Origin: Clostridia bacterium
Lineage (GTDB): Bacteria > Bacillota > Clostridia > Christensenellales > UBA3700
Assembly (NCBI GenBank): GCA_029067255.1
Contig: JAIEEW010000013.1
Span: 1 to 14,202 of the forward strand
Direction: 5' to 3'
DNA length: 14,202 bases
In this document: positions 1-7,434 of the stretch, piece after piece
Layout of the letters: the number at the start of each line of letters is the position of its first letter
How positions within the stretch are numbered: the first letter of the stretch is position 1
Made by a program: the position numbers and the translations under genes
Notes under the pieces: model-generated
Database searches by the model: none
Told to the model about the DNA's origin: nothing
What the model saw: only the letters and a program-made list of their open reading frames with translations

Positions 1-213
1 AGTCGAAATATCTAGTCTAATAACAATCAGTATATAAGTCCGACTAAAATCGTAGTGAAGCGTAGATTTTACGTTTGCTCTAGAAAAAAACTAGATTCTT
101 CGACTGCGCTCGCAATAGCGGGAGAGAGAACAAAAGTTGTAAACTCTACCCGTCATTTGTAATAGGTATGAAATGATAGAATAATCTATTATATTGCCTA
201 TCGGATAACGATA
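1..213. repeat. Palindrome-rich intergenic repeat, probably a degenerate MITE/REP-like element
   Basis: No gene is seen here. Positions 1-16 are the inverted complement of 90-105 at 14 of 16 positions, so these look like the arms of one element whose left end lies outside the window. Smaller inverted repeats lie inside and beside it: 46-51 with 65-70, 79-83 with 91-95 (A7 loop), an imperfect pair 111-122 with 149-159, 162-166 with 197-201 enclosing 176-180 with 185-189, and 199-203 with 209-213. The stretch 94-122 (GATTCTTCGACTGCGCTC, then CAATAGCGGG) resembles, from memory, a dispersed intergenic repeat common in many bacterial genomes. The inverted pairing is read directly. The mobile-repeat interpretation is inference, because only one copy is visible. 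Confidence 0.5.
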
Positions 214-246
214 CTAGTCCACGATTTGCGAACATTACCAAAAAAC

Positions 247-275
247 TTGCATATTAAAAAATTTTGGTCTATAAT
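247..275 (+). promoter_or_regulatory. Sigma-A-type promoter of the 309-4706 operon
   Basis: A TTGCAT -35 box (247-252), a 17-nt AT-rich spacer and a perfect TATAAT -10 box (270-275) precede the first gene. Transcription would start near 282, giving a leader of about 27 nt. The ribosome site GGAG (300-303) stands 5 nt before the ATG at 309. Confidence 0.8.
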
Positions 276-308
276 ATAATACAATAACTGATTTATTATG
301 GAGCGGAT

Positions 309-1319
309 ATGAGCGTAACTAACAAACTTGCCCAAAATCTCGTACTTACAAGAGATCTTTCGCCTGAGGGAAGAACCATACTTTACAAAGGAAGAATAAG
401 AGAGGCTATGCAGGCCATTTCTGTCAATATGACAAAACTTGTGCTTCTTAATTTGATTATGGTATTGGCGTGCGTACCTTTGATAGTTATGATATTATAT
501 TATCAGCGTATGCAGGAATCGAATATCCTTGCCGGTATGAATTTCAGCACGGGAATAGGTATTGGCTTGGGAGTTCAAGACGACACGGTCAGCGCGTTAT
601 CTCAGATTTACGACGTTAGATTGAAGGTATACGGAATTACGCTTTTCCCGACTTGCCTTTTGCTGGGATTGTTTGCGTCCGGACTTTATTATTGTTGCCG
701 CAACATGCTGTGGGGAACAAAAGTGAAGATTTTCAAGCACTTCTTCCGCGGTATCAAGGCGCACTGGTATAAGTTTGTTTTGTCATTCGCGTGGTTGGGC
801 GCGCTTGCTACGGGATTCGCATGCTCGCTTATTATGATACTCAAAGAAACAGCAGTCAACGGACAGGCAAATGCCGGATGGTGGGTATTGGTCGTATTTA
901 CCGGTTTGATCGCTCTTGTCAGCGCTATTTATATGTTGATAGGCAACGGAATGTACGTTTGTTACAAATACAAAACGAAAGATTATATAAAAAATACTTG
1001 TTCGGTTACGCTAATGACGATTGTTCCCGCGTTGATCGTAGTGCTGTTTTTCTCGGGATTCATGGCGTTGTCGTTTATAAATATGTTAAACGTGATAATA
1101 TTGATTATAATGGCTATGATAGGATTTAGCGCGTTTGCGGTATTTTCGCTTGCGTTCAGTCAGTACGTATGCGACAACACTATCGGCTACTTGTATGAAG
1201 AACAACTCAAAATAAAGAAAAAAGAGATGGAAAAACAAGCCAAAGCCAAAAATCAAGCAAAGAAAAAGCAACAGGCTATTTCAAACAACGGAAGACCCAA
1301 CAAGAAAAAGAAAAGATGA
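309..1319 (+). CDS. Polytopic membrane protein with a lysine-rich cytosolic tail (loosely YesL/DUF624-like)
   Basis: This is a 336-residue integral membrane protein of unknown function. Hydrophobic segments lie at about residues 43-64, 109-129, 155-178, 190-213, 232-256 and 258-283, which suggests six membrane helices. The N-terminal ~40 residues are hydrophilic. Residues ~300-336 form a highly basic Lys/Gln/Asn tail with several KKK runs, likely cytosolic and perhaps nucleic-acid- or lipid-contacting. The region around residues 117-155 (aromatic and cysteine-rich helix end, then FKHFFRGIKAHWYK) is reminiscent of the YesL/DUF624 family, but I cannot confirm membership. The start is fixed by GGAG (300-303) with a 5-nt gap and the promoter just upstream. 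It is the first gene of an operon, and its stop overlaps the next start (ATGA), which suggests translational coupling. Confidence 0.8.
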   Translation: MSVTNKLAQNLVLTRDLSPEGRTILYKGRIREAMQAISVNMTKLVLLNLIMVLACVPLIVMILYYQRMQESNILAGMNFSTGIGIGLGVQDDTVSALSQIYDVRLKVYGITLFPTCLLLGLFASGLYYCCRNMLWGTKVKIFKHFFRGIKAHWYKFVLSFAWLGALATGFACSLIMILKETAVNGQANAGWWVLVVFTGLIALVSAIYMLIGNGMYVCYKYKTKDYIKNTCSVTLMTIVPALIVVLFFSGFMALSFINMLNVIILIIMAMIGFSAFAVFSLAFSQYVCDNTIGYLYEEQLKIKKKEMEKQAKAKNQAKKKQQAISNNGRPNKKKKR

Positions 1320-2026
1320 ACGCTTACAGTGTGCTTGCCAAATATTACGACAGACTTATGGGCGACTTCGATTACGAAGGGTATTTGAATTTTATTGCTC
1401 GCGAACTGTCGGGCGAGGGAGTAGATTTGGCGTGCGGATCGGGTGAAATGACCATTTCTCTTGCCAAACGCGGATTGAAAATGACGGGCATAGATTTGAG
1501 CGATGAAATGCTCAACTGCGCTACGGCTAAGGCTAAGAAAAATTACGTCGACGTAAGGTGGATAAGACAGGATATAACTCAACTTGAACTTTCTCATAAA
1601 GTTGATTTCATAACTTGCGTCTGCGACGGCGTCAATTATATTAAAAAGTCGGAATTGAAAGGATTTTTCGATAAAGTCAAAACATATTTGAAAGACGGCG
1701 GAAAATTTATTTTCGATATTTCTTCCGAGTACAAACTTTCCCAAATTCTTGCAGATAATCTATTTTGCGAAGATTATGACGACGTAACTTATATTTGGTC
1801 CAACGCGCTCGGCGACGGATACGTCGACATGGATCTGGATTTTTTTGAAAAGATTCATGACGACACGTATAGACGGGTAGGCGAAAGCCACAGGCAATAT
1901 ATTTATCCCCTTGAATTTATTAAGGGAGCGTTGAAAGACTGGGATTTGGAAATTTATGACGGCGAAACTTATTCCGACGTCAAAAACAAGTCCAAAAGAT
2001 TACTTTTCATCGCTACAAAAGCGTAG
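1316..2026 (+). CDS. Class I SAM-dependent methyltransferase
   Basis: This 236-residue soluble protein has the Rossmann-type methyltransferase fold. Motif I is VDLACGSGE at residues 36-44 (the glycine-rich SAM loop). The acidic end of strand 2 is at MTGIDLS (56-62), where D60 should bind the ribose of SAM. A QD pair near residues 84-85 fits the adenine-contacting motif III. The opening, AYSVLAKYYDRLM, is typical of small Firmicutes methyltransferases of the Methyltransf_25 type. The substrate cannot be read from sequence; small molecules, tRNA or protein are all possible. The start overlaps the upstream stop by 4 nt (ATGA), and its ribosome site is only the A/G-rich run that encodes the lysine tail of the upstream protein, so it probably relies on coupling. 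It sits directly before hslO, 21 nt away. Confidence 0.88.
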   Translation: MNAYSVLAKYYDRLMGDFDYEGYLNFIARELSGEGVDLACGSGEMTISLAKRGLKMTGIDLSDEMLNCATAKAKKNYVDVRWIRQDITQLELSHKVDFITCVCDGVNYIKKSELKGFFDKVKTYLKDGGKFIFDISSEYKLSQILADNLFCEDYDDVTYIWSNALGDGYVDMDLDFFEKIHDDTYRRVGESHRQYIYPLEFIKGALKDWDLEIYDGETYSDVKNKSKRLLFIATKA

Positions 2027-2047
2027 GAGTAGCAATAGGAGATACTT

Positions 2048-2899
2048 ATGATAAAGAGAGCCATATTGTTTGGCGGAAAAGCCATTGTCAGCGTACTTGA
2101 TACGACGAATACAATAAATTCCGCTATAGAAATACACGGATTTTCAAAACCAGTCGCTGTCGCCATGGGAAAAGCGCTTACCATGACGGCGTTTATGAGC
2201 GGTAATTTCAAAGGACGCGGCAACAAATTGACGATCATTATTGACGGAAACGGCAAAGGCGGGAAAATGGTGCTTTGCGGAGATTTCGGCGCAAAGGTCA
2301 GGGGTTATATTGAAAACCCCAAAGCATGCGATAGAGAAGAAGCGTCTGTGTCGGATATAGTCGGCAAAGAAGGCGCGCTTAACGTTATAAAAGATTTTGG
2401 ACTCAAAGAGCCGTACAACGGTCTTTCTCAGTTGGTAAACGGCAACATAGACGAAGACTTCGCGTATTATTTTACCGCTTCCGAACAACTGCCTTCCGCA
2501 GTCGCTTTGGGAGTTAAGATGAACGGCGACAAGTGCGAAAAGGCGGGCGGTATAATAGTTCAGCCTATGCCCAATTGTTCGGAAGAAGAGATTTTCGTTC
2601 TCAGCGATATTGTAAGTAATTTCACGAACGTAGGCGAATTACTTACAAAAATGAGCGCTCAGGAAATAATGGATTTTTATTTTTCTCATTTCGAAATAAG
2701 CCGTTTGCCGGATATAGACGAAAAATACGAGTGCAGTTGTTCAAGAGAACGTATAGAAGGAATGTTGATGACGTTGGGAAAGGATGAAGCGATCTCTATT
2801 GTCGAAGCGCAGGGCAAGATAGAAGTGGGATGCGAATTTTGCAATAAAAAATACATATTTACAAAGGAAGACGTGGAAAGGTTGTTCGATGGCGATTAA
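2048..2899 (+). CDS. hslO: Hsp33, redox-regulated holdase chaperone
   Basis: Hsp33 is a cytosolic chaperone that is inactive while its four C-terminal cysteines bind zinc. It becomes an ATP-independent holdase when oxidative stress plus unfolding releases the zinc. The 283-residue length fits the family. The zinc site is visible as C229-x-C231 and C262-x2-C265. The N-terminal core shows family features, including the GFSKPVAVAMGKAL segment around residues 31-44 and the GNGKGG loop near 68-73. The start is supported by AGGAG (2037-2041) 6 nt before the ATG. The 3' end overlaps the next gene by 11 nt in another frame. Placement between a methyltransferase and a TPR-like protein is not a combination I recognise from the well-studied models. 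Confidence 0.96.
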   Translation: MIKRAILFGGKAIVSVLDTTNTINSAIEIHGFSKPVAVAMGKALTMTAFMSGNFKGRGNKLTIIIDGNGKGGKMVLCGDFGAKVRGYIENPKACDREEASVSDIVGKEGALNVIKDFGLKEPYNGLSQLVNGNIDEDFAYYFTASEQLPSAVALGVKMNGDKCEKAGGIIVQPMPNCSEEEIFVLSDIVSNFTNVGELLTKMSAQEIMDFYFSHFEISRLPDIDEKYECSCSRERIEGMLMTLGKDEAISIVEAQGKIEVGCEFCNKKYIFTKEDVERLFDGD

Positions 2900-4706
2900 G
2901 TTTCCTCAAAGCATTGACGAGTATACGAATGGAGAACTTTGGTATTCGGGTATAGACGAAAGCGTTGCCCGACGCGTACTATTTTCTCTAAATACCGTTG
3001 AAGATCCAGAAGAAATGACTTTGAGAAAGATTTATCTTGCGCATTGGTATTGTGAAAGACAAGATTACCGATTGGCGATAAATCTTTGCCGTCAATTGCT
3101 TTTGGAAGAAGGACCCGATAGGGAAATACTCACGCTTATGCAATATTGCAGCATGAGAAGCGGAGATATTTCTGCGTTTACTGACGTGTTGGGAACGGCG
3201 AAGTATCTTTCTGAAGAAGAAAGAGACGCGTTTATGGAAAATTTCAATCCCGAAGAACTGCCGACGGAAGTCATTTTCGGCGAATCGCAAAGCAATCCCA
3301 AAGTAAAAGTAGAACACAAAGACGGCTGGGTAGAATACTACAAAAACGATAAACCCGTGTTTAAGTTGTTTGACAACGATTACTTCGCGTTTACAAAAGA
3401 CAACGCCGCAAGAAGATTACTAAACAGCGGCGACGCGTTGGGCGCGATAGCGCAACTCGACGCAATCAAATTCAGACATATAAAGAGTTCGACCTTATTG
3501 CTTTGCCATCAGACTTACGTTCACGCTTTTTTGGAATTAAAAGAGTATCTCAACGCTTACTCGCGTTGTAAAGCGTTTAAGGAAAAAAATCTATATATAG
3601 ACGCGATGTTGGTTTTGCTCGAAGGATTGTATAAAAGCGGTTACGTTTCTCAGTTTGAAGAGTTGAGAGAGTATATTGCTTCGCGTGGCGGTTATGAGAT
3701 ATACCAGTTGGAAAGATTTTTCGATTATACGGACGAATCGGGAGATTACGAATTTTGGGAAAAACTCGTAAAGAACAATCCCCTTGAAAATTTGCGAGAG
3801 ACAGACGAAAGACTTTGTCTTGAAGGAAGGGCGTACGAGAGAAAAGGAAATCTCGAACTTGCCGAAAAGTCCTGGCGAAAAGCGACGTCTTTGTACGGTC
3901 AGTTCAGCGGGGCGAAATATTATCTGACATATCCGGAGATATTTGAAAAAGCAAAGACCGCGCAAGCGGAAGTTTTGCCGACATTATCCAACGCCGCCGA
4001 ACTGTCTTTGCCCGAGTTGTGCAAAGACGTTGTCGTCAAGCAATTGCAAGATTATAAAACGGGCGCGGGTAAATACGTCGACGCGGACAAAACGGCTCGG
4101 ACTTTGAATATCGCTCTTACAAAATTGTTTATAGAATTACGTTCGCTTTCCGAAAGCGTAGGGGAATTGTACTCGACCGGATATCTGCCTTTTGTCAGCG
4201 AGATAGACAGACTGGCGGTAAGCGATGAAGTCGACGACTTTAACAGAGCAATATGTCTTGCAAATTTCACGTTTTACCATTATAAGAAGGAAATAATTTG
4301 GAAAGGGGAAAAGATAAGAAATATTGTAGACGATCTCAAAGGCGGCGATTTTAACGTAAGATACGGCATCGCTATGTTTGCGGCGCACGCGATAATATGT
4401 TTGAGAGCGGAAAGCAAGGAATTGGCGAAAGTTCATTTGGAAATAAAAAAATTTCACGCTATGATAGAGTGGGAAAAATATCCGCAAATAAGACCGTATG
4501 CAGTATACGTCTTTTTGCTAGAATATTACGCGAATCTCAGACCGTTGCCGCAGCGCGTTCCGCATTACGCGGAAGATTTGAAAACGTTGATAAGCGTTAT
4601 GAATGAAAACGTCGGAGTTGCGGAAAATCAGAAATACTCGCAACTATATGAGAAAATGCTCGCTCGAATGAATATGATAGATAAAAGAATAAACGAAAAC
4701 AAGTAA
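2889..4706 (+). CDS. Large TPR-like helical repeat protein of unknown function
   Basis: This 605-residue, apparently soluble protein has no signal peptide and no membrane helix. Helix pairs of tetratricopeptide type can be seen around residues 44-75 (LAHWYCERQDYRLAINLCRQ), 170-190, 205-250 and 310-335 (the GRAYERKGNLELAEKSWRKA segment is a good TPR). The C-terminal ~240 residues are helical without a clear repeat. TPR proteins usually act as protein-protein adaptors; no catalytic motif is evident. Its ATG lies inside the end of hslO (11-nt overlap), with an AAAGG ribosome site at about 2877-2881 inside hslO. The two should therefore be co-translated. It is the last gene of the operon, with a terminator touching its stop codon. 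Function is unknown; an Hsp33 partner role is only a guess. Confidence 0.88.
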   Translation: MAIKFPQSIDEYTNGELWYSGIDESVARRVLFSLNTVEDPEEMTLRKIYLAHWYCERQDYRLAINLCRQLLLEEGPDREILTLMQYCSMRSGDISAFTDVLGTAKYLSEEERDAFMENFNPEELPTEVIFGESQSNPKVKVEHKDGWVEYYKNDKPVFKLFDNDYFAFTKDNAARRLLNSGDALGAIAQLDAIKFRHIKSSTLLLCHQTYVHAFLELKEYLNAYSRCKAFKEKNLYIDAMLVLLEGLYKSGYVSQFEELREYIASRGGYEIYQLERFFDYTDESGDYEFWEKLVKNNPLENLRETDERLCLEGRAYERKGNLELAEKSWRKATSLYGQFSGAKYYLTYPEIFEKAKTAQAEVLPTLSNAAELSLPELCKDVVVKQLQDYKTGAGKYVDADKTARTLNIALTKLFIELRSLSESVGELYSTGYLPFVSEIDRLAVSDEVDDFNRAICLANFTFYHYKKEIIWKGEKIRNIVDDLKGGDFNVRYGIAMFAAHAIICLRAESKELAKVHLEIKKFHAMIEWEKYPQIRPYAVYVFLLEYYANLRPLPQRVPHYAEDLKTLISVMNENVGVAENQKYSQLYEKMLARMNMIDKRINENK

Positions 4707-4732
4707 AGGACTCAACGGGTCCTTTTCTTTTT
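4705..4732 (+). terminator. Intrinsic terminator of the membrane protein-methyltransferase-hslO-TPR operon
   Basis: AAAGGAC (4705-4711) pairs perfectly with GTCCTTT (4719-4725). The stem can extend inward by a G-U and a C-G pair, leaving an AAC loop. It is followed by TCTTTTT, the expected U-rich tract. The stem begins within the stop codon of the upstream gene. Confidence 0.85.
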
Positions 4733-4766
4733 ACATAAACGCGCGTGAGCGGACATAAATTATACT

Positions 4767-5780
4767 ATGAAAGTTTTGAAATGTTTGCAGATTTCTTTTA
4801 TCTATATAGGCGCTATAATAGGCGCGGGTTTTGCAACAGGCAGAGAAGTTATGCTTTATTTCGGGGACGGCGGAATGTTGAGCGGGATCGTCGCAGGAGT
4901 ATTAATGGGCGCTTTATGCGGGCTTTTCCTGTTGTCGGCAAAGAGTTATCGAAGATTAAAATACAGCGAAAGAAAATCGGTCAGAGCGGTTTTTGCAATT
5001 ATTAAAAGCATACTTTGGCTATGTACGCTTGTGAGTTTCGTATGCATGGCAAGCGGTTGCGAAGAGATCATAGAAAATACTTACGGCATAAAAAACGTCG
5101 GACTTTGGACGGGAATATTCGTAAGCGTGTTGGGCGTGTGCGAGATGAGCGTCATGAGAAAACTCAACGCAGTTATAGTCCCTATGATAATGGTTCTGCT
5201 GTTTGCGCTTTCGGCGAAAAGCGACTTTTCGTTCGATAGCGGGTTTCGGGCGGAAAGAGTATTAGGTTATTGCGGAATGAATATTATGATGGGCGGATAT
5301 ATTATCGCCGAGCAGGAAGAGAGTTTTTCCTTAAAGCAGATAATCTTTATAAGCGGCGTTACGGCGACGATTTTCGCTCTTTCAATAGCGTTGGTATATA
5401 ACGTGTCATGCGATTTCAGGAATTTCTCTATGCCTGTCTTCGAGTTTTCCAAATTGCACGATATGAAAGCCGTCAGCGGTCTTATTATCTATCTGGCGAT
5501 TTTCAGCACGCTTATAGGATGTTCAAAACTTATCTGTCAGGAAAATTCCGAGAGAAAGATACCGAAAGCGTTCAGCGTAGGACTTTTAGCGGTATTTGCG
5601 TTGCTTGCGCTTCGCTTTGATTTTTCCACGCTTGTCGCGTATTGTTATCCCATTATTGGATACGTGGGAATAGGTTATACGGTCTTTACGCTGGCTTTGC
5701 CTTTCGCTTTGAGAATGTTCGACGGTAAAGCGAGAAGAAAGACAATAAAGTCGACCTCTCGCTTATGTGAGAGGTCGTAA
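4767..5780 (+). CDS. YkvI-type polytopic membrane protein (putative APC-superfamily transporter)
   Basis: This 337-residue membrane protein has about ten hydrophobic segments. The N-terminal helix carries FIYIGAIIGAGFATGREVM (residues ~11-29), the hallmark I recall for YkvI/COG3949 proteins, which resemble the unwound first helix of APC-type transporters. An amino acid or small-solute substrate is plausible but no substrate is established. The start at 4767 gives the usual short N-terminus before this motif, although the ribosome site is weak (GAGCGGA at 4747-4753, 13 nt away). No convincing promoter is seen in the 60-nt gap after the upstream terminator. The last codons form a strong hairpin stem (5752-5777), so the C-terminal residues SRLCERS are partly dictated by the terminator. 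It converges with the ABC operon on the other strand. Confidence 0.85.
   Translation: MKVLKCLQISFIYIGAIIGAGFATGREVMLYFGDGGMLSGIVAGVLMGALCGLFLLSAKSYRRLKYSERKSVRAVFAIIKSILWLCTLVSFVCMASGCEEIIENTYGIKNVGLWTGIFVSVLGVCEMSVMRKLNAVIVPMIMVLLFALSAKSDFSFDSGFRAERVLGYCGMNIMMGGYIIAEQEESFSLKQIIFISGVTATIFALSIALVYNVSCDFRNFSMPVFEFSKLHDMKAVSGLIIYLAIFSTLIGCSKLICQENSERKIPKAFSVGLLAVFALLALRFDFSTLVAYCYPIIGYVGIGYTVFTLALPFALRMFDGKARRKTIKSTSRLCERS
5752..5777. terminator. 9-bp hairpin embedded in the end of the YkvI-like gene, candidate bidirectional terminator
   Basis: CGACCTCTC (5752-5760) pairs perfectly with GAGAGGTCG (5769-5777) around an 8-nt loop, directly before the TAA stop at 5778-5780. On the plus strand it is followed by AAAATATATT, a poor U-tract. 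On the minus strand it is followed by CTTTATTGTCTTTCTTC, which is more U-rich. It may therefore serve the incoming ABC operon better than its host gene. The stem is read directly; terminator function is inferred. Confidence 0.6.
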
Positions 5781-5790
5781 AATATATTGA

Positions 5791-5805
5791 GTCGATAAAA
5801 TCGAC
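5791..5805. terminator. Small convergent hairpin after the ABC permease gene
   Basis: GTCGAT (5791-5796) pairs with ATCGAC (5800-5805) around a 3-nt loop, between the YkvI-like stop and the permease stop. In minus orientation it comes 4 nt after the permease TAA and is followed by TCAATATATTTTA, a modest U-tract. It could act with the neighbouring 9-bp hairpin as a tandem terminator. Confidence 0.45.
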
Positions 5806-5809
5806 GTTG

Positions 5810-6646
5810 TTATTCGATGTTGAGTTTTTTGCTGACGAATTTTTGCAGCAGCGCGACGAGATAGTACATACCGCCCGCAAGACAGCACAGAATAAGCGTG
5901 CTTGTCATTACTAAGTCGAGTTTGAAGACTTGACCGCCGTAAATGATAAGGTATCCCAGACCGGCGTGCGACACCAAGTATTCGCCCATTATAGTTCCTA
6001 CCCAGCACATTCCCACGTTGATTTTAAGAGCGTCGATAATGTTGGGGATATTTGACGGCAGAACGAGTTTAGTCAACGTCTGCCATTTGCTTGCGCCCAG
6101 CGTCTGCATGAGCATTAGTTTGCTTTTTTCCACGCTGAGAAAACCGCTTAACGTATTGAGTATGGTTACGAACAGCGAAATCGCCAACGCCATCGTTATG
6201 ATTGCGGGGCGGTCGGTACCCATCCATATAATGATTATCGGACCGAGCGCGATTTTCGGCAGGGCGTTGAGTATTACTATATAAGGTTCCAAAACCCTGC
6301 GTACGCTCTCAAACCACCACAAAAGCACAGCGATAAGCGTGCCAAGCGTAGTGGCTATAAAGAAACTTGCTACGGTTTCCCATAGCGTGATGCCGATATG
6401 TTTCGCCAGTTCGCCGCCTTTAATCAACTCGACAAGGCAAGCGGCCATTCTCGACGGAGAAGAAGATATAAAACTGTCTATTACGTTGAATTTCGCAAGG
6501 AGTTCCCAAAGTAATAGAAAAATCGCAAGTAATCCTACTCGCGAAAGCGTTATCACGATACTTTTATTGCGTTGCTTTTTCAGGTACGCGATATGCTCAG
6601 GCGAGTAGGCGATCGATAAATTTTTTTTACGTTGACGGTGTTTCAT
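5810..6646 (-). CDS. ABC transporter permease, NitT/TauT (SsuC/TauC/ThiX) type
   Basis: This 278-residue inner-membrane permease would form the homodimeric channel of the importer encoded by this operon. It has an unusually basic N-terminal extension of about 28 residues, then about six hydrophobic segments (approximately 31-53, 88-110, 121-141, 147-170, 209-225, 248-266). The cytosolic coupling loop is visible as QTLGASKWQTLTKLVLPSNI at residues 181-200, which matches the EAA-loop pattern (conserved G, then I/L and P). The start is well supported by AAGGAG on the minus strand (complement of 6655-6660), about 7 nt before the ATG. The gene overlaps the ATPase gene by 20 nt and is the last gene of the operon. 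SsuC, TauC and ThiX share this architecture, so the substrate cannot be chosen. Confidence 0.92.
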   Translation of the reverse strand: MKHRQRKKNLSIAYSPEHIAYLKKQRNKSIVITLSRVGLLAIFLLLWELLAKFNVIDSFISSSPSRMAACLVELIKGGELAKHIGITLWETVASFFIATTLGTLIAVLLWWFESVRRVLEPYIVILNALPKIALGPIIIIWMGTDRPAIITMALAISLFVTILNTLSGFLSVEKSKLMLMQTLGASKWQTLTKLVLPSNIPNIIDALKINVGMCWVGTIMGEYLVSHAGLGYLIIYGGQVFKLDLVMTSTLILCCLAGGMYYLVALLQKFVSKKLNIE

Positions 6647-7418
6647 CGTTTTTCTCCTTAGTAGTTTGAAGGTTGCTCCATATTCTGTCGAAATATTCGC
6701 TGAAAACGGGGAGTTCTCTGCGTTGCAATGGCGTATAGTCTTTGAGCGGAGAGAGATCGATTACTTCTTTGACCGTGCTTGGACGGTTGGTAAGAATGAC
6801 GACTCTGTCGCACAGAGATATCGCTTCGCTGATGTCGTGAGTTACGAAGACCGCGCTCTTTCCTTCGCTTTTAAGTATCGAGTAGACGTCTTCGACGACG
6901 TTGAGCCTTGTTTGAAAGTCCAACGCCGAAAAAGGTTCGTCCAAAAGCAAAAGTTTGGGTTCGAGTACGAGCGTTCGTATCAATGCAACCCTTTGTTTCA
7001 TTCCGCCCGACAATTGATTCGGGTAGAAGTCTTTGAATTCGTAAAGATTGTATTTTTTCAGAAGTTGCTGCGCGTATTCCACCTTTTGCGGAGTTTTGCG
7101 CTTTTTGATTTCCAGTCCCAACGTAACGTTGCTCATTATCGTACGCCATGACAGCAGTTCGTCTTTTTGCAACATATATCCCGTCAGTCCCGAATGGGAG
7201 TCCGCAGCCTTGCCGTCTATTAGCACTTCGCCTTGAGACGGCGCGAGTATTCCGGCAAGAAGGGACAATATAGTCGTTTTTCCGCATCCGCTAGGACCTA
7301 CTATTCCCAACATTTCGCCTTCGTAACCTTCGATATTCATATCTTTGATCGCAGTGGTTTCGTTTTTTTGAGTATGGTAGGTCAGGCAGACCTTTTGCAT
7401 TTGTAAGATAGTTTTCAT
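6627..7418 (-). CDS. ABC transporter ATP-binding protein, NitT/TauT type
   Basis: This 263-residue cytosolic ATPase powers the importer. All key motifs are intact: Walker A GPSGCGKT (41-48), Q-loop Q84, signature LSGGM (136-140), Walker B LLLLDEP (156-162), D-loop SALD (164-167) and H-loop H194. The sequence after Walker B (EPFSALDFQTR) and the length fit the SsuB/TauB/NrtD branch. The reading frame is open back to 7484. I chose the ATG at 7418 because GAGGT stands 5 nt upstream of it on the minus strand, it begins 17 nt after the binding-protein stop, and the longer form would add 22 unrelated basic residues overlapping that gene. Its 3' end overlaps the permease start by 20 nt. Confidence 0.94.
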   Translation of the reverse strand: MKTILQMQKVCLTYHTQKNETTAIKDMNIEGYEGEMLGIVGPSGCGKTTILSLLAGILAPSQGEVLIDGKAADSHSGLTGYMLQKDELLSWRTIMSNVTLGLEIKKRKTPQKVEYAQQLLKKYNLYEFKDFYPNQLSGGMKQRVALIRTLVLEPKLLLLDEPFSALDFQTRLNVVEDVYSILKSEGKSAVFVTHDISEAISLCDRVVILTNRPSTVKEVIDLSPLKDYTPLQRRELPVFSEYFDRIWSNLQTTKEKNDETPST

Positions 7419-7434
7419 TTTTACCTCATAAGAT

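Noticed and set aside
1253..1744. Minus-strand open frame of 163 codons across the membrane protein/methyltransferase junction
   Set aside because: It is antisense to two well-supported genes, with no family resemblance in its product.
4730..4766. Promoter for the YkvI-like gene (TTTACA with TATACT next to the ATG)
   Set aside because: The boxes are 25 nt apart and the -10 would touch the start codon; other pairings give poor boxes.
4745..5005. GTG-started frame overlapping the start of the YkvI-like gene
   Set aside because: It is out of frame with the clear YkvI hallmark and its product has no sensible features.
6666..7151. Plus-strand open frame of 161 codons opposite the ABC ATPase
   Set aside because: It lies wholly antisense to a gene with every ABC motif intact, and its product shows no recognisable domain; it is a shadow frame.
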